Source of the DNA: a virus
IMG/VR virus record: IMGVR_UViG_3300027743_000027
Location: 1 to 64,000 of that record
DNA: 64,000 nt
Reading direction: 5' to 3' (one strand)
Position 1 is the stretch's first letter. Each line of letters begins with the position of its first letter. Positions 1 through 8,200 of the stretch are shown piece by piece. The notes below the pieces were generated by a model, which made no database searches, was not told the DNA's origin, and was given only the letters and a program-made list of their open reading frames with translations. The position numbers were made by a program, and so were the translations under genes.

Positions 1-1
1 C

Positions 2-121
2 GATCTCGGCTGCGGCAAGCTGCTCAAGCTCGAGCGCGGCAACGGCACCAGCCTGGTGGCGACCGAGCAAGCTCGCGTGCCGCAGCCCGGGCCACCGATC
101 ACCGAGGCCGAGCCCGCCTGA
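2..121 (+). CDS. 3' end of a gene truncated by the window edge
   Basis: Only the last 39 codons are visible, ending in TGA one base before the next start codon. The fragment has a short Leu/Lys-rich stretch and then a Pro/Glu-rich tail, with a single Cys. The start and most of the protein lie outside the window, so no family can be assigned. It is read in the same direction as everything downstream and probably belongs to the same operon as the Cys-rich protein that follows. Confidence 0.6.
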   Translation, partial: DLGCGKLLKLERGNGTSLVATEQARVPQPGPPITEAEPA

Positions 122-122
122 G

Positions 123-485
123 ATGGCGCAGCGCTGGGCGGTGACGTGCAAGCTGTGCCGCGGGCCTGCCTTCGTCGTCCTGGGCGACCTGCCCAAGCCG
201 ACCGACGTGGTCACCGCTGCGCGCTGCGAGCACCTCGACGGCCGCCCGCTGACAGGTGCTGACGCGCTCGAGTGCGACACCTGCGGCAAGGACTTCACGC
301 TGCAGGGCGTCGAGCCGAGCGACCAGTGGACGCTGCTACCTGATACCTTCCAGGCGCCGCACGTGCCGACCGACTCGCCCTTTGGCCAGGCGGCCGATCC
401 TCGAGATGTCGCCCTCGTTCGCCTCACGATCCAGGCTCTGCAGCGACCGCGGGCGCGGCGGCGCACCGCGAGGACGGCCACATGA
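123..485 (+). CDS. Small zinc-ribbon-like protein
   Basis: A 120-residue protein with a CxxC pair near residue 10 (CKLC), a lone Cys near 34 and a second CxxC (CDTC) near residue 51. The spacing is typical of a small zinc ribbon. The C-terminal third is Arg-rich and probably unstructured. It starts one base after the upstream stop and its own stop overlaps the next start (ATGA). Many short Cys-rich proteins of this kind occur in the right part of the window. Function unknown; metal binding is inferred only from Cys spacing. Confidence 0.7.
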   Translation: MAQRWAVTCKLCRGPAFVVLGDLPKPTDVVTAARCEHLDGRPLTGADALECDTCGKDFTLQGVEPSDQWTLLPDTFQAPHVPTDSPFGQAADPRDVALVRLTIQALQRPRARRRTARTAT

Positions 486-622
486 CGCCCGACGACGAGG
501 AGGAGGTCGCCTTCCACATCAAGCTGCGCTGGTTTATCGCCAGTCTCGTGGCGAGCCTGCTGCTGTGGCTGGGCGCGATCTGCGGCGTGCAGGCCCTCGT
601 GCGGCGGCTGCACGGCGGTTGA
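482..622 (+). CDS. Tiny single-pass membrane protein
   Basis: A 46-residue ORF that starts inside the stop of the preceding gene (ATGA). The N-terminus is acidic (DDEEE), followed by one hydrophobic segment at about residues 18-38 and a basic C-terminus. This is the pattern of a single transmembrane helix. It is the first of four consecutive micro-ORFs with a membrane segment placed before the terminase, all coupled by overlapping starts and stops. Function unknown. Confidence 0.55.
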   Translation: MTPDDEEEVAFHIKLRWFIASLVASLLLWLGAICGVQALVRRLHGG

Positions 623-711
623 GTCGCGACGACGTCATCCTGATCGTGCTGTTCCTGTTCTTCATGGGGCTGGTCCTGGGCACGACGTCGTACATCTTCC
701 TGCACCGCTGA
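619..711 (+). CDS. Tiny membrane protein with TTG start
   Basis: A 30-residue ORF that would start with TTG within the TTGA overlap of the previous stop. Nearly the whole peptide after the charged LSRDD start is hydrophobic (a Phe/Leu/Ile run), so it is a candidate single membrane helix. The TTG start and the small size make it less certain than its neighbours; the overlap arrangement is the main support. Confidence 0.4.
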   Translation: MSRDDVILIVLFLFFMGLVLGTTSYIFLHR

Positions 712-717
712 GGCCCT

Positions 718-728
718 TACCATTGGTA
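718..728 (+). promoter_or_regulatory. Palindromic operator candidate just before the XRE gene
   Basis: The 11-mer TACCATTGGTA is a near-perfect palindrome ending one base before the ATG of the XRE-type gene. The same element, as its exact reverse complement and with the same CCT flank, recurs at 909-919 near the end of that gene. Repressors of this family bind dyad sites of this size, so autoregulation is the simplest reading. Binding is inferred. Confidence 0.5.
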
Positions 729-729
729 C

Positions 730-963
730 ATGCCGGGTCTGATCCGCGTTCGCTTCAAGCACGGCTGGTCGCAGGCCGAGCTAGGCCGTCACCTGGGCGT
801 CTCGGGCGCCACGATCTCGAGATGGGAATCGGGCGCTCGCACGTGCCGCTATCCGCACTGGCTGACGCTGGCCCTCGAGCGCCTCGAGGCCGAGGCCGAC
901 GCGGGCCTTACCAATGGTATGAGCGACCTGCAAGACGATGAGTGGGTCGACCCGGAGGTCTGA
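730..963 (+). CDS. XRE/Cro-CI type HTH DNA-binding protein
   Basis: A 77-residue protein whose first 60 residues form a classic helix-turn-helix (WSQAELGRHLGVSGATISRW, residues 14-33, then ES.. and a final helix). Such proteins are phage repressors or Cro-like regulators that bind short dyads as dimers. There is no clear ribosome-binding site before ATG 730, and the palindrome at 718-728 abuts the start, so the mRNA may be leaderless or autoregulated. It lies four genes upstream of terL. A less likely alternative is that it serves as the DNA-recognition (small terminase) subunit, since no other terS candidate is visible. Confidence 0.85.
   Translation: MPGLIRVRFKHGWSQAELGRHLGVSGATISRWESGARTCRYPHWLTLALERLEAEADAGLTNGMSDLQDDEWVDPEV
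909..919 (+). promoter_or_regulatory. Second copy of the palindrome, inside the 3' part of the XRE gene
   Basis: TACCAATGGTA, the exact reverse complement of the element at 718-728 and preceded by the same GGCCT-like bases. It encodes Leu-Thr-Asn-Gly of the XRE protein, so it is coding as well as a possible operator. Two copies about 190 bp apart could allow looping or cooperative binding. Confidence 0.4.
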
Positions 964-1043
964 TGCGCTGGATGGTGCTGCTCGCGGCCATCGGCCTGCT
1001 GGTCATGATCCTGACGCTGGGCGGCCTGCTGTCGACGCGATGA
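963..1043 (+). CDS. Tiny membrane peptide
   Basis: A 26-residue ORF starting in the TGATG overlap with the XRE gene. Apart from the start and the STR ending it is almost entirely Leu/Val/Ile/Met/Gly, which is one transmembrane helix. Its own stop overlaps the start of the next micro-ORF. Function unknown; support comes from translational coupling and composition. Confidence 0.4.
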   Translation: MRWMVLLAAIGLLVMILTLGGLLSTR

Positions 1044-1120
1044 GCACCAGCGACCAGGCCGTCTGGCTGCTCGGGCTGCTGGCCATCTGGCTGGCCCTGC
1101 TCGCGCTGTGGCCGCGATGA
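1040..1120 (+). CDS. Tiny Trp/Leu-rich membrane peptide
   Basis: A 26-residue ORF coupled on both sides by ATGA overlaps, to the previous micro-ORF and to terL. One hydrophobic helix rich in Leu and Trp is followed by a terminal Pro-Arg. Nothing identifies a function. Its tight coupling to terL suggests that it is translated. Confidence 0.4.
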   Translation: MSTSDQAVWLLGLLAIWLALLALWPR

Positions 1121-2526
1121 GCGTCCTGCTCAAGCACGAGCAACTCGAGCGCCTGGCGCAGGTGGTCAGGCGCTGCAAGCACGACAAGTGCGAGTTCAGC
1201 CGCGTCTTCTTCGGCAAGGACTTGCGCGACAGCCCGTGGCAGGTCGACGCGGTCAACATGGGCGGCACGATCAGCACCAAGGTCGCCGGGCGGCGCTCGG
1301 GCAAGACGCTGACGACGACCGTCGACGCCGTCCATGCCTGTGCCACGGCGGCCAAACAGACGTGGTACGTCACGGGCCCATCACTCGACCAGGCCAGCCT
1401 GTACTTCAACGAGATCGAGCAGGCGGCGCAGCACCCGAACGGCATGATGGAGGCGCTGCTCGAGGGGCCGATCAAGCGCTCACCCTTCCCGAACGTCAAA
1501 CTGGTCACGGGCTCCGAGATCCACGCCCGCTCGACGGCTCGCGATGGCGTGTACCTGCGCGGCAAGGGCGCCAACGGCGTGTGCGTCACCGAGGCGGGCT
1601 TCATCAAGGACAAGGTCTATCAGGAGGTCGTCCGGGCGATGGTGCTCGACCGGGGTGGCGTCATCCGCCTCGAGAGCACGCCCAACGGGCAGAACTACTT
1701 TCAGGTGCTGCACAACCTGGCCAACGGCGAGCAGCGCGTCCTGCTCGATGGCAGCGGCCGCATCTACACCGACCCCTCGCGCTACTACCGCACCATCCAC
1801 GCGACGGTCTACGACAACCTGGCCGTGCCGCGAGACGAGATCGAGCGCATCAAGCTCGAGGTGCCCGAGTACGTCTGGCTGGTCGAGTACCTGGCGCAGT
1901 TCATCGACGACGACGAGTTGGTCTTCTCCTGGGGCCTGCTGGCCGATCTGTTCGACGAGGACTACCCGCAGGCCGTCGGGCCCGAGATCGGTCACCGCTA
2001 CGTCATGGGCGTCGACCTGGCGCAGGTCCGCGACTACACCGCGATCATCCTGCTCGACGTCACGCGCTGGCCGATCCGCCTGGTGCGCTGGCTGCACTAT
2101 CGCGGCAAGCCCTACACGGGCCCAGGTGGCGTGGTCGACGACGTCAACCTGCTGCGGCGCGACTTCAACAACGCCCGCGTGCTGATCGACGCGACGACCG
2201 AGAAGGCCGTGGCCGAGCAGGTGGTGGGCGCCGAGGCGTTCGTCTTCAGCCAGACCAGCCGCAACGCCATCCTGAGCAACCTGCAGGTGCTGCTGCAGAA
2301 CCGCAAGTTCGAGCTACCCGCGGGCTTCACCAGGCTGCGCGACGAGCTACGGGCGCTGCGCCGGGTGCGCACCCGCAGCGGCCAGACGACACGGATCGAC
2401 CATCCGAACGATGGCCACGACGACACGGTCATGGGCCTCGCGCTGGCCGCCTGGCCCTTGCGCGCCACGGTCTCGCCGGGCAGCCGCGAGGCTATCGACG
2501 CGGTGGTGTCGGGGAGCTTCGCCTAA
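1117..2526 (+). CDS. terL: Terminase large subunit (ATPase and nuclease)
   Basis: The motor that pumps DNA into the prohead and cuts it. I start it at ATG 1117, which overlaps the upstream stop, giving 469 residues. The Walker A motif AGRRSGKT is at residues 57-64. The Walker B position reads VCVTEAG around 155-161, keeping the catalytic Glu159 but with Thr where Asp is usual. The coupling motif STPNG is at 187-191. The C-terminal RNase H-like nuclease shows its acidic residues at D300 (GVDLAQ), D358 (LIDAT) and D435/D436 (HDDT). All conserved terminase segments are present, so it looks intact. Portal follows after 28 bases. Confidence 0.96.
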   Translation: MSVLLKHEQLERLAQVVRRCKHDKCEFSRVFFGKDLRDSPWQVDAVNMGGTISTKVAGRRSGKTLTTTVDAVHACATAAKQTWYVTGPSLDQASLYFNEIEQAAQHPNGMMEALLEGPIKRSPFPNVKLVTGSEIHARSTARDGVYLRGKGANGVCVTEAGFIKDKVYQEVVRAMVLDRGGVIRLESTPNGQNYFQVLHNLANGEQRVLLDGSGRIYTDPSRYYRTIHATVYDNLAVPRDEIERIKLEVPEYVWLVEYLAQFIDDDELVFSWGLLADLFDEDYPQAVGPEIGHRYVMGVDLAQVRDYTAIILLDVTRWPIRLVRWLHYRGKPYTGPGGVVDDVNLLRRDFNNARVLIDATTEKAVAEQVVGAEAFVFSQTSRNAILSNLQVLLQNRKFELPAGFTRLRDELRALRRVRTRSGQTTRIDHPNDGHDDTVMGLALAAWPLRATVSPGSREAIDAVVSGSFA

Positions 2527-2554
2527 ACTAGCGCCGACGGGAGGCCCAGCCACG

Positions 2555-4093
2555 ATGCCGAATCCGATCAGGACTGCGCTCACGCGGGCCATGAACCGCT
2601 TGGCCTACGGCGAGACCGACCCCTACGCGCCACTGCGCCACGATGGCGCGGCGATCACGGGCACGGGCTGGTGGCCGTCAGGTGGTGGCGCCTTCGACAC
2701 CAGCCGCGTCGACTACGCTCGCGCCCGCAAGCTCTATCGCAACCAGATCCCGCAGTACAAGCTGGGCGCGCACTTCGCCCGGCCGATCATCAATTTCACC
2801 GCGGGCTACATGGGCGTGCCGCACATGAAATCCAAGGCCGACGTGCCCGAGGCCAACCAGGCGCTGAACGACTTCGACAGCAAGTTCGTCAGCACCTTCC
2901 TGACGACCAATCGCAACATGCTGCGCGACGGCGACGTCTTCCTGCGCCTGGACTACGTGCCCGACCGCTTCAGCAAGCAACGCCGCTTCGACATCCGCCT
3001 CGAGCACCCCGAGTGGTGCACGCCGCTGCTCGACCCGGTGACAGGCGAGTGGGAGGCGCTGGTCATCACCCACCCGGTCTACCCGACCAACAGGCCCGAC
3101 AGCCAGGCGCAGCCGAGCTACCTGATCGTCGAGACGATCACGCCCGAGACGATCACGGTCAGCGCCGACGAGCGAGCGCCCGCGGACATCCGCCTGCGCT
3201 ACCCCGGCCTGCCCGAGCCGAATCCGTGGGGCTTCATCCCGGTGGTTCACTACCGCAACGAGCCCGAGGAGAACCAACTCTACGGCGTCAGCGACCTCGA
3301 GCCGCTCGAGCCGCTGCTACGGGCCTATCACGACACGATGATGGTCGGCAACCAGGGCATCCGCCTGTTCGCCAAGCCCAAGGTCAAGTTCACGCTGAAG
3401 GACGTCAATCGTTTCCTGGCCGACAACTTCCCGGGCTGGAAGCCAGGCCAGCCAGTGGACTTCCAGGGCCACGAGATCTTCCTGCTGACCGAGGGCGAGG
3501 ACGCCAACTACATCACCGCCGAGCCCGGCACCGCGGGCGTGGGCACGCTGCTCGAGTACCTCTTCTACTGCATCATCCAGAACGCGCAGATCCCCGAGTT
3601 CGTCCTGGGCACGGCCGTCGCCTCGAGCCGCGCATCGGTCGACACGCAGATGGGCCCGTTTGTGAAGACCATCGAGCGCAAGCGGATGCTGGTCACCGAC
3701 CCCTACGTCGAGACGCACGAGATGTTCCTGGCGATGGCCAGCAAGGCGCCCGGCTTCGACATGCCCGCGCTGCTGACCTACGAGGTCGAGCCCGCCTGGC
3801 CCGAGATCGCCGCCAAGGACGAGGCGCAGGTGGCACAGACCCTGCTGAGTCTGTTCCAGGCCTTTCAGGTCGGGACGTCGTCGGGGCTGGTTTCCCTGGA
3901 GGCGGCCAACGAGTTCCTCAAGGACTTCGTGCCGACCATCTTGCCGTGGCTGTCTGAGGGCACCGAAGACGAGCGGCGGCGTGTGCTCTCGAGCATGGCC
4001 TGGCTCGAGCGCGTCCAGGCAGGCGGGCTGCCCTTCAACGGCACGGACATCACCGACGACGCTGAGAGCCTGCCGTCAGAGGCGGCTGCCTGA
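2555..4093 (+). CDS. Portal protein (SPP1 gp6-like)
   Basis: The dodecameric ring at the capsid vertex through which DNA passes. The ORF is open further upstream, but ATG 2555 is preceded by a GACGGGAGG ribosome-binding site just after terL, giving 512 residues. The N-terminal part (RPIINFTAGYMGVP near 75) and the LRDGDVFLRLDY segment resemble the SPP1 gp6/A118 portal group. The C-terminus is helical and acidic, as in the clip and crown regions of portals. Position directly after terL supports the call. Confidence 0.9.
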   Translation: MPNPIRTALTRAMNRLAYGETDPYAPLRHDGAAITGTGWWPSGGGAFDTSRVDYARARKLYRNQIPQYKLGAHFARPIINFTAGYMGVPHMKSKADVPEANQALNDFDSKFVSTFLTTNRNMLRDGDVFLRLDYVPDRFSKQRRFDIRLEHPEWCTPLLDPVTGEWEALVITHPVYPTNRPDSQAQPSYLIVETITPETITVSADERAPADIRLRYPGLPEPNPWGFIPVVHYRNEPEENQLYGVSDLEPLEPLLRAYHDTMMVGNQGIRLFAKPKVKFTLKDVNRFLADNFPGWKPGQPVDFQGHEIFLLTEGEDANYITAEPGTAGVGTLLEYLFYCIIQNAQIPEFVLGTAVASSRASVDTQMGPFVKTIERKRMLVTDPYVETHEMFLAMASKAPGFDMPALLTYEVEPAWPEIAAKDEAQVAQTLLSLFQAFQVGTSSGLVSLEAANEFLKDFVPTILPWLSEGTEDERRRVLSSMAWLERVQAGGLPFNGTDITDDAESLPSEAAA

Positions 4094-4099
4094 CCGCTC

Positions 4100-4282
4100 G
4101 TGCCCGGAAGGTGGGTGTACGTGGAACAACGACGGCTCTGGGTGGCGCCTTACGGCGGCACCATCGGCATGCTGATTGCACTGATCGTGCTGGTCGCGGC
4201 GGTCATCCTGTGGTTGACCAACCAGATGGACCCCAAGCTGTGCGCCATGTTCGGCGCGCTCGCCGTGGCCAGATTGCTCTGA
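4100..4282 (+). CDS. Small membrane protein after portal
   Basis: At most 60 residues from GTG 4100. In-frame GTG codons at 4115 and 4121 sit closer to the GGAAGGTGG ribosome-binding site and may be the real start. There is one clear transmembrane helix (LIALIVLVAAVILWL) and a weaker hydrophobic stretch at the C-terminus. It could be holin-like or a small accessory membrane protein, but neither can be shown from sequence. Confidence 0.55.
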   Translation: MPGRWVYVEQRRLWVAPYGGTIGMLIALIVLVAAVILWLTNQMDPKLCAMFGALAVARLL

Positions 4283-4293
4283 GGAGGGCTGTC

Positions 4294-4440
4294 ATGACCG
4301 CACCGAATCCGAACCCGAATCCGCCCCAGCCAGATCCCAACGAGACGCCCGAACAGCGCCAGGCCCGCGAGCAGCGCGAACAGCAACAGCGCGAGCGCGA
4401 GCAGCGCGAGAAGAACGGCGAGAACCAGCCCAAGCGCTAA
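4294..4440 (+). CDS. Small charged coiled-coil protein
   Basis: 48 residues after a GAGGAGGG ribosome-binding site. The N-terminal half is Pro/Asn-rich with an NPNPNP run; the C-terminal half is Gln/Arg/Glu heptad-like and predicted helical. No family recognised. Its stop codon is the first three bases of a hairpin that opens the folded intergenic segment downstream. Confidence 0.6.
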   Translation: MTAPNPNPNPPQPDPNETPEQRQAREQREQQQREREQREKNGENQPKR

Positions 4441-4577
4441 CGCCACGGCGTTAGCTGGCATCCCAGGCCGCCGGGTGTCGCGTCCACCCTGACGGCTTGG
4501 GACGACGCTGCCCTGGGGCAACCGATGTGCGTGTTTGCCATGACACGCTACGGGTCCAGCAGCAAGAGTCCCCGTAG
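4438..4577 (+). ncRNA. Candidate structured RNA between portal operon and head genes
   Basis: The 176 bases between two genes carry no ORF but can fold into consecutive hairpins on the sense strand. They are: 4438-4453 (6 bp, CACG loop); 4461-4502 (10 bp including one G-U, a small internal loop, then GGGTG pairing with CACCC); 4509-4520 (short); 4529-4548 (GCGTGT with ACACGC); and 4548-4577 (CTACGGG with CCCGTAG). The third to fifth helices are close enough to stack. No poly-U run follows, so it is not a simple terminator. It may be a stable untranslated RNA, a processing site or a packaging-related element; the function is unknown. Confidence 0.45.
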
Positions 4578-4616
4578 GCTGCCGGGCGGCGCTGGGGTCA
4601 GCATACACTGCCAGGC

Positions 4617-5249
4617 GTGATCGCGACCTTCGATGAGGTGCGCCCGGGGCAGCGCGGCCTGCGCGAGTACCTCGACAACCAGCCCGTCGATGGGCCGCTG
4701 AACGACACCGAGAGCTACTACACGGGCTCACAGCGGCGCTGGCTCGCAACCTGGCTGCGACGGTGTGCCAACACGCTGCTGCTGAACAACTGGACGGTCC
4801 GCCTGTGGCACGAGCCGCCCAGAGGCGATGCGCACGCCAACGTCACGGCGACGGAGGGCCGCGTGTTCGCCAGCTTCCGCTTCGAAAACGAGATCTTCAC
4901 GCAGGACATTGCCGACGCCAAGAACCACATGGCGCACGAGCTACTGCACGTCATGCTCGAGCAGGCGACACAGATGGTCGAGTACGACCTGAAGGGCCTG
5001 CTGGGCGACCAGGCGCTGGCCATCTTCCAGTCGACCTACAGGCGCCAGATGGAGTTCGCCGTCGACCACCTGGCGAGCGTCATCGAGGCCGCGCTGCCCG
5101 ACCCGCCGTGGGCGGGCCTGCCGCTCAACGAGCGGACCGCCAAGGCCAACACGACCGCCCAGGAGCGCTGGCGCGGCGAGCAGCCGCAGGCCGACGTGGT
5201 CACCTACCTGGCTGTCCCGGATGCCACCAACCCCGCAACCGAGCAATAG
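4617..5249 (+). CDS. HExxH putative zinc metallopeptidase
   Basis: 210 residues from GTG 4617. The motif HELLH at residues 107-111 sits in a helix after a beta-rich segment, the arrangement of zincin-type metallopeptidases. A candidate third ligand is Glu146 or His151 in the next helix (MEFAVDHLA). The protein lies between portal and the MuF polyprotein and its end overlaps that gene by 29 bases. It might process head proteins or act on the host, but small HExxH proteins of phages are mostly uncharacterised. The motif is seen; the activity is inferred. Confidence 0.7.
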   Translation: MIATFDEVRPGQRGLREYLDNQPVDGPLNDTESYYTGSQRRWLATWLRRCANTLLLNNWTVRLWHEPPRGDAHANVTATEGRVFASFRFENEIFTQDIADAKNHMAHELLHVMLEQATQMVEYDLKGLLGDQALAIFQSTYRRQMEFAVDHLASVIEAALPDPPWAGLPLNERTAKANTTAQERWRGEQPQADVVTYLAVPDATNPATEQ

Positions 5250-8200
5250 CCAGATCTACCGCCAGAGCCTGGTCGACGCTCGCGAGGCGTGGGCCAAGCA
5301 GTCGGGCCTGACGCAGGCGCAAGTCAAAGGCGCCTACCAGCAGGCCGCCACCTCACTCGGCTCGCGGGTCGCGGCCGCGCCGCCGACGGCACCCTCGACG
5401 GCCTGGAACCTGAGCCAGCTACAGCAGGTCGTGCAGGACTACGGCAACACGCTCGACCAGCGCGTGCTGGATGCCATGCACGCGGGCATCCAGGCCAGCT
5501 TCCACGATGCCGCCGACAGCGTGCTGAAGACCAAGACCAGCGACGCCTACGGCAGCGTGTTCGGCCCCGAGGCCGTCGACGCGCACGTCCGCGACGTCAA
5601 CCAGCGCGCCGCCGCGAGCTACATCACGCGCACGGGCAAGGATGGCCTGAAGCTCAGCGACCGCATCTGGAAGACCAACGCGCAGTGGCGCCAGGCGACC
5701 CAGCAGGTGGTCCAGACGGCAGTCATCGCGGGCCAGCCGCCCGTGCAGGTGGCCAGGCAGATCGAGCAGTACCTGCAGCCCGGCGTGAACGTGCCCTACA
5801 AGGCCGCGACGGCCAAGCGGCTGAAGGTGCCCAAGGACACCTCGATGCCCGCCATGCGCGTGGCGCGGACCGAGATGCAGAACAGCTTCCACGAGGGCAC
5901 CATCTCGAGCCACTCGAGCATGCCGAGCTACCTGGGCATCCGCTGGCACATCGCCTCTGCGCTGGGCCACGAGACCGACATCTGCGACACCTACGCCGCG
6001 CAGGGCTTCTTCCCGAAGGGCACCGAGCCGCTCAAGCCGCACCCGCACTGCTTCTGCACCGCCGTGCCCGTGCACAAGGACGCCGACGAGGTGCTCGACG
6101 ACCTCGACGAGTGGCTGGCCAAGCCCTCGAGCCACCCGGAACTCGAGGCCTACTACGCGCAGATCAAGCCGCTGCTCGACGTCGAGATCGCGTCGGTCGC
6201 AGGCGCCAGCGGCGGGCCACTCCTGGGCGGCCACGCCAAGGGCGACAAGGTGCTGATCGACGTCAAAGGCACCGAGGTCATCGCCACCGTCGTGGGCGAG
6301 CACGCCACCAAGGGCGTGCTGACGCTCCTCATCGACCCGGGCCAGGGCCTGGCGTCGATCAAGGTCTGGCGCGCCCCGAGCAAGGTCAAGGCCTACGGCG
6401 GGCCGCCGACGCCTGCCATTCCGCTCACGCCCGTGGCGCCGAACCCGCTGGTCTCGCCGTTCGGCGGCCTGGACGTCGGCCACGTGGTCTACGCGACCGC
6501 GGGGCAGCACCTGGGCAAGGTCGGCATCGTCCAGGCCACCAAGGCCGCCAACGGCACGCTGCAGGTCTTCTGGGAGGACGGCACGAGCAACTGGGTGGTC
6601 CACCAGAACCTCCAGGCAACGCCTGCGCCGACGATCACGCCGACCGTTGGCCAGCAGGTCAAGCTGAACATGCCCGAGCAGGCGCTGCTGCACACCCAGC
6701 TTGGCACGATCACGCACATCGACTCGAACGATCTGGTCACGGTCGAGGTAACGATCAACAACCAGGCCTTCGACTTCACGCTCGAGCCGACCAGCGTGTG
6801 GAAGCTCGAGGCGCCCGCGGCGGTCATCGCCGTGCCGCCACCCGTGCCGCCGCACGGCCTGCCAGCGGGCTACCAGACCTCACCCGCCGAGCCCGTGATG
6901 GGCGGCAAGGTGCTGGTCACCGCGCAGGGCCCGAAGTTCGGCCAGGCCGGCACGGTCGACTTCGTCGGCGGCGTGGGCGTCCACATCAAGTTCGACCAGG
7001 GCGGCGGCGACATGCTGCTCAAGGCGAATATCACCGTCATCGAGCCCGTGACGGCGCCGCCAACGCCGAGTGCGCCCGGGGCGCTGCCGACCATCGGCTA
7101 CTTCGATGCACCTGGCGCGCCCAACCACGGCAAGCCCGTGGCCTCGCTCGACGCCGCATCGGGCGCCATGCAGTACACCGACGGCACCTGGGCCTACGGC
7201 ATCGACCCGGCCTGGGTGGTGCCGACGCCACCGCCGGGCAGCCTGCACGCGCCGACGACGCCACCCGCGGCGCCCGCGCCTGTCCAGGCCGCGACACCAG
7301 CGTGGCAACCCAAGGTGGGCGACGCCGTCACGATCAACGACATCTTCAACCCACACCACGGCGCGCAGGGCGTCCTCGACCTCGAGACGCCGAGCTTCTG
7401 GGTGATCAAGCTGCCGACCACGACGGTGGTCATGAGCAAGCCCGACCTGCTGACCAAGACGCTGCCGCAGGGCGCGCCAGCCGCGCCGACGCAGACGCAG
7501 ACGGTCGCCGCGCCCGCGCAGCAGGTGCCGCAACTCGGCAACATCAACCACCTCTACACGGGCCACTTCGTTACCATCCACGACCCTGGCGGGGCACTGC
7601 ACGGCCAGTCCTTCGAACTGGCCGAGGACGTCGACCTGATCTCGGCGCAGGGCGACATCCCGCTGTGGGAAGACGCCACGCACCAGGGCGTGATCTACCT
7701 GCCCAAGCAGAAGGCCTACGACCCGACGCTGCCATTAATCGACCTGCAGGCGCTGGCTCGCCCCGAGGCGACGCTGCAGGATCTGATCGTGGGCGACCAG
7801 GCGGTCGACACACACACGGGCGACACGGTCTACCTGGGCGAGGTGCCGCACTGGTCGCTGAGTGGCGGGCTCATCGTCTACAAGTCCAAGGCCGACTTCG
7901 ACGCGGGCATCAATCCGATCACGCTGCCCGTGGCGGACCTCGACCCGGTGCCGGGCATGCTGATCCACGCCGAGACGCCGCTGCACCAGCTAGCCAAGGG
8001 CGACAAGGCCATCGTCAACGACCCGACCTCGAACTGGCATGGCAAAGAGGTCTACCTCGAGATGGGCGCGCTGGGCATGTACGGCACGAGCACCATCCCC
8101 GTCACCGATGCCAGCGGCGCCATGACGACGCTCAAGCTGAACCAACTGACGACGACCTGGCAGATGACGGCGACCTCGAGCCCGGGTCACCTGGCGCCGC

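Noticed and set aside
2411-2554. N-terminal extension of the portal frame into terL
   Set aside because: The extension overlaps the end of terL in another frame, while ATG 2555 has a proper ribosome-binding site after the terL stop.
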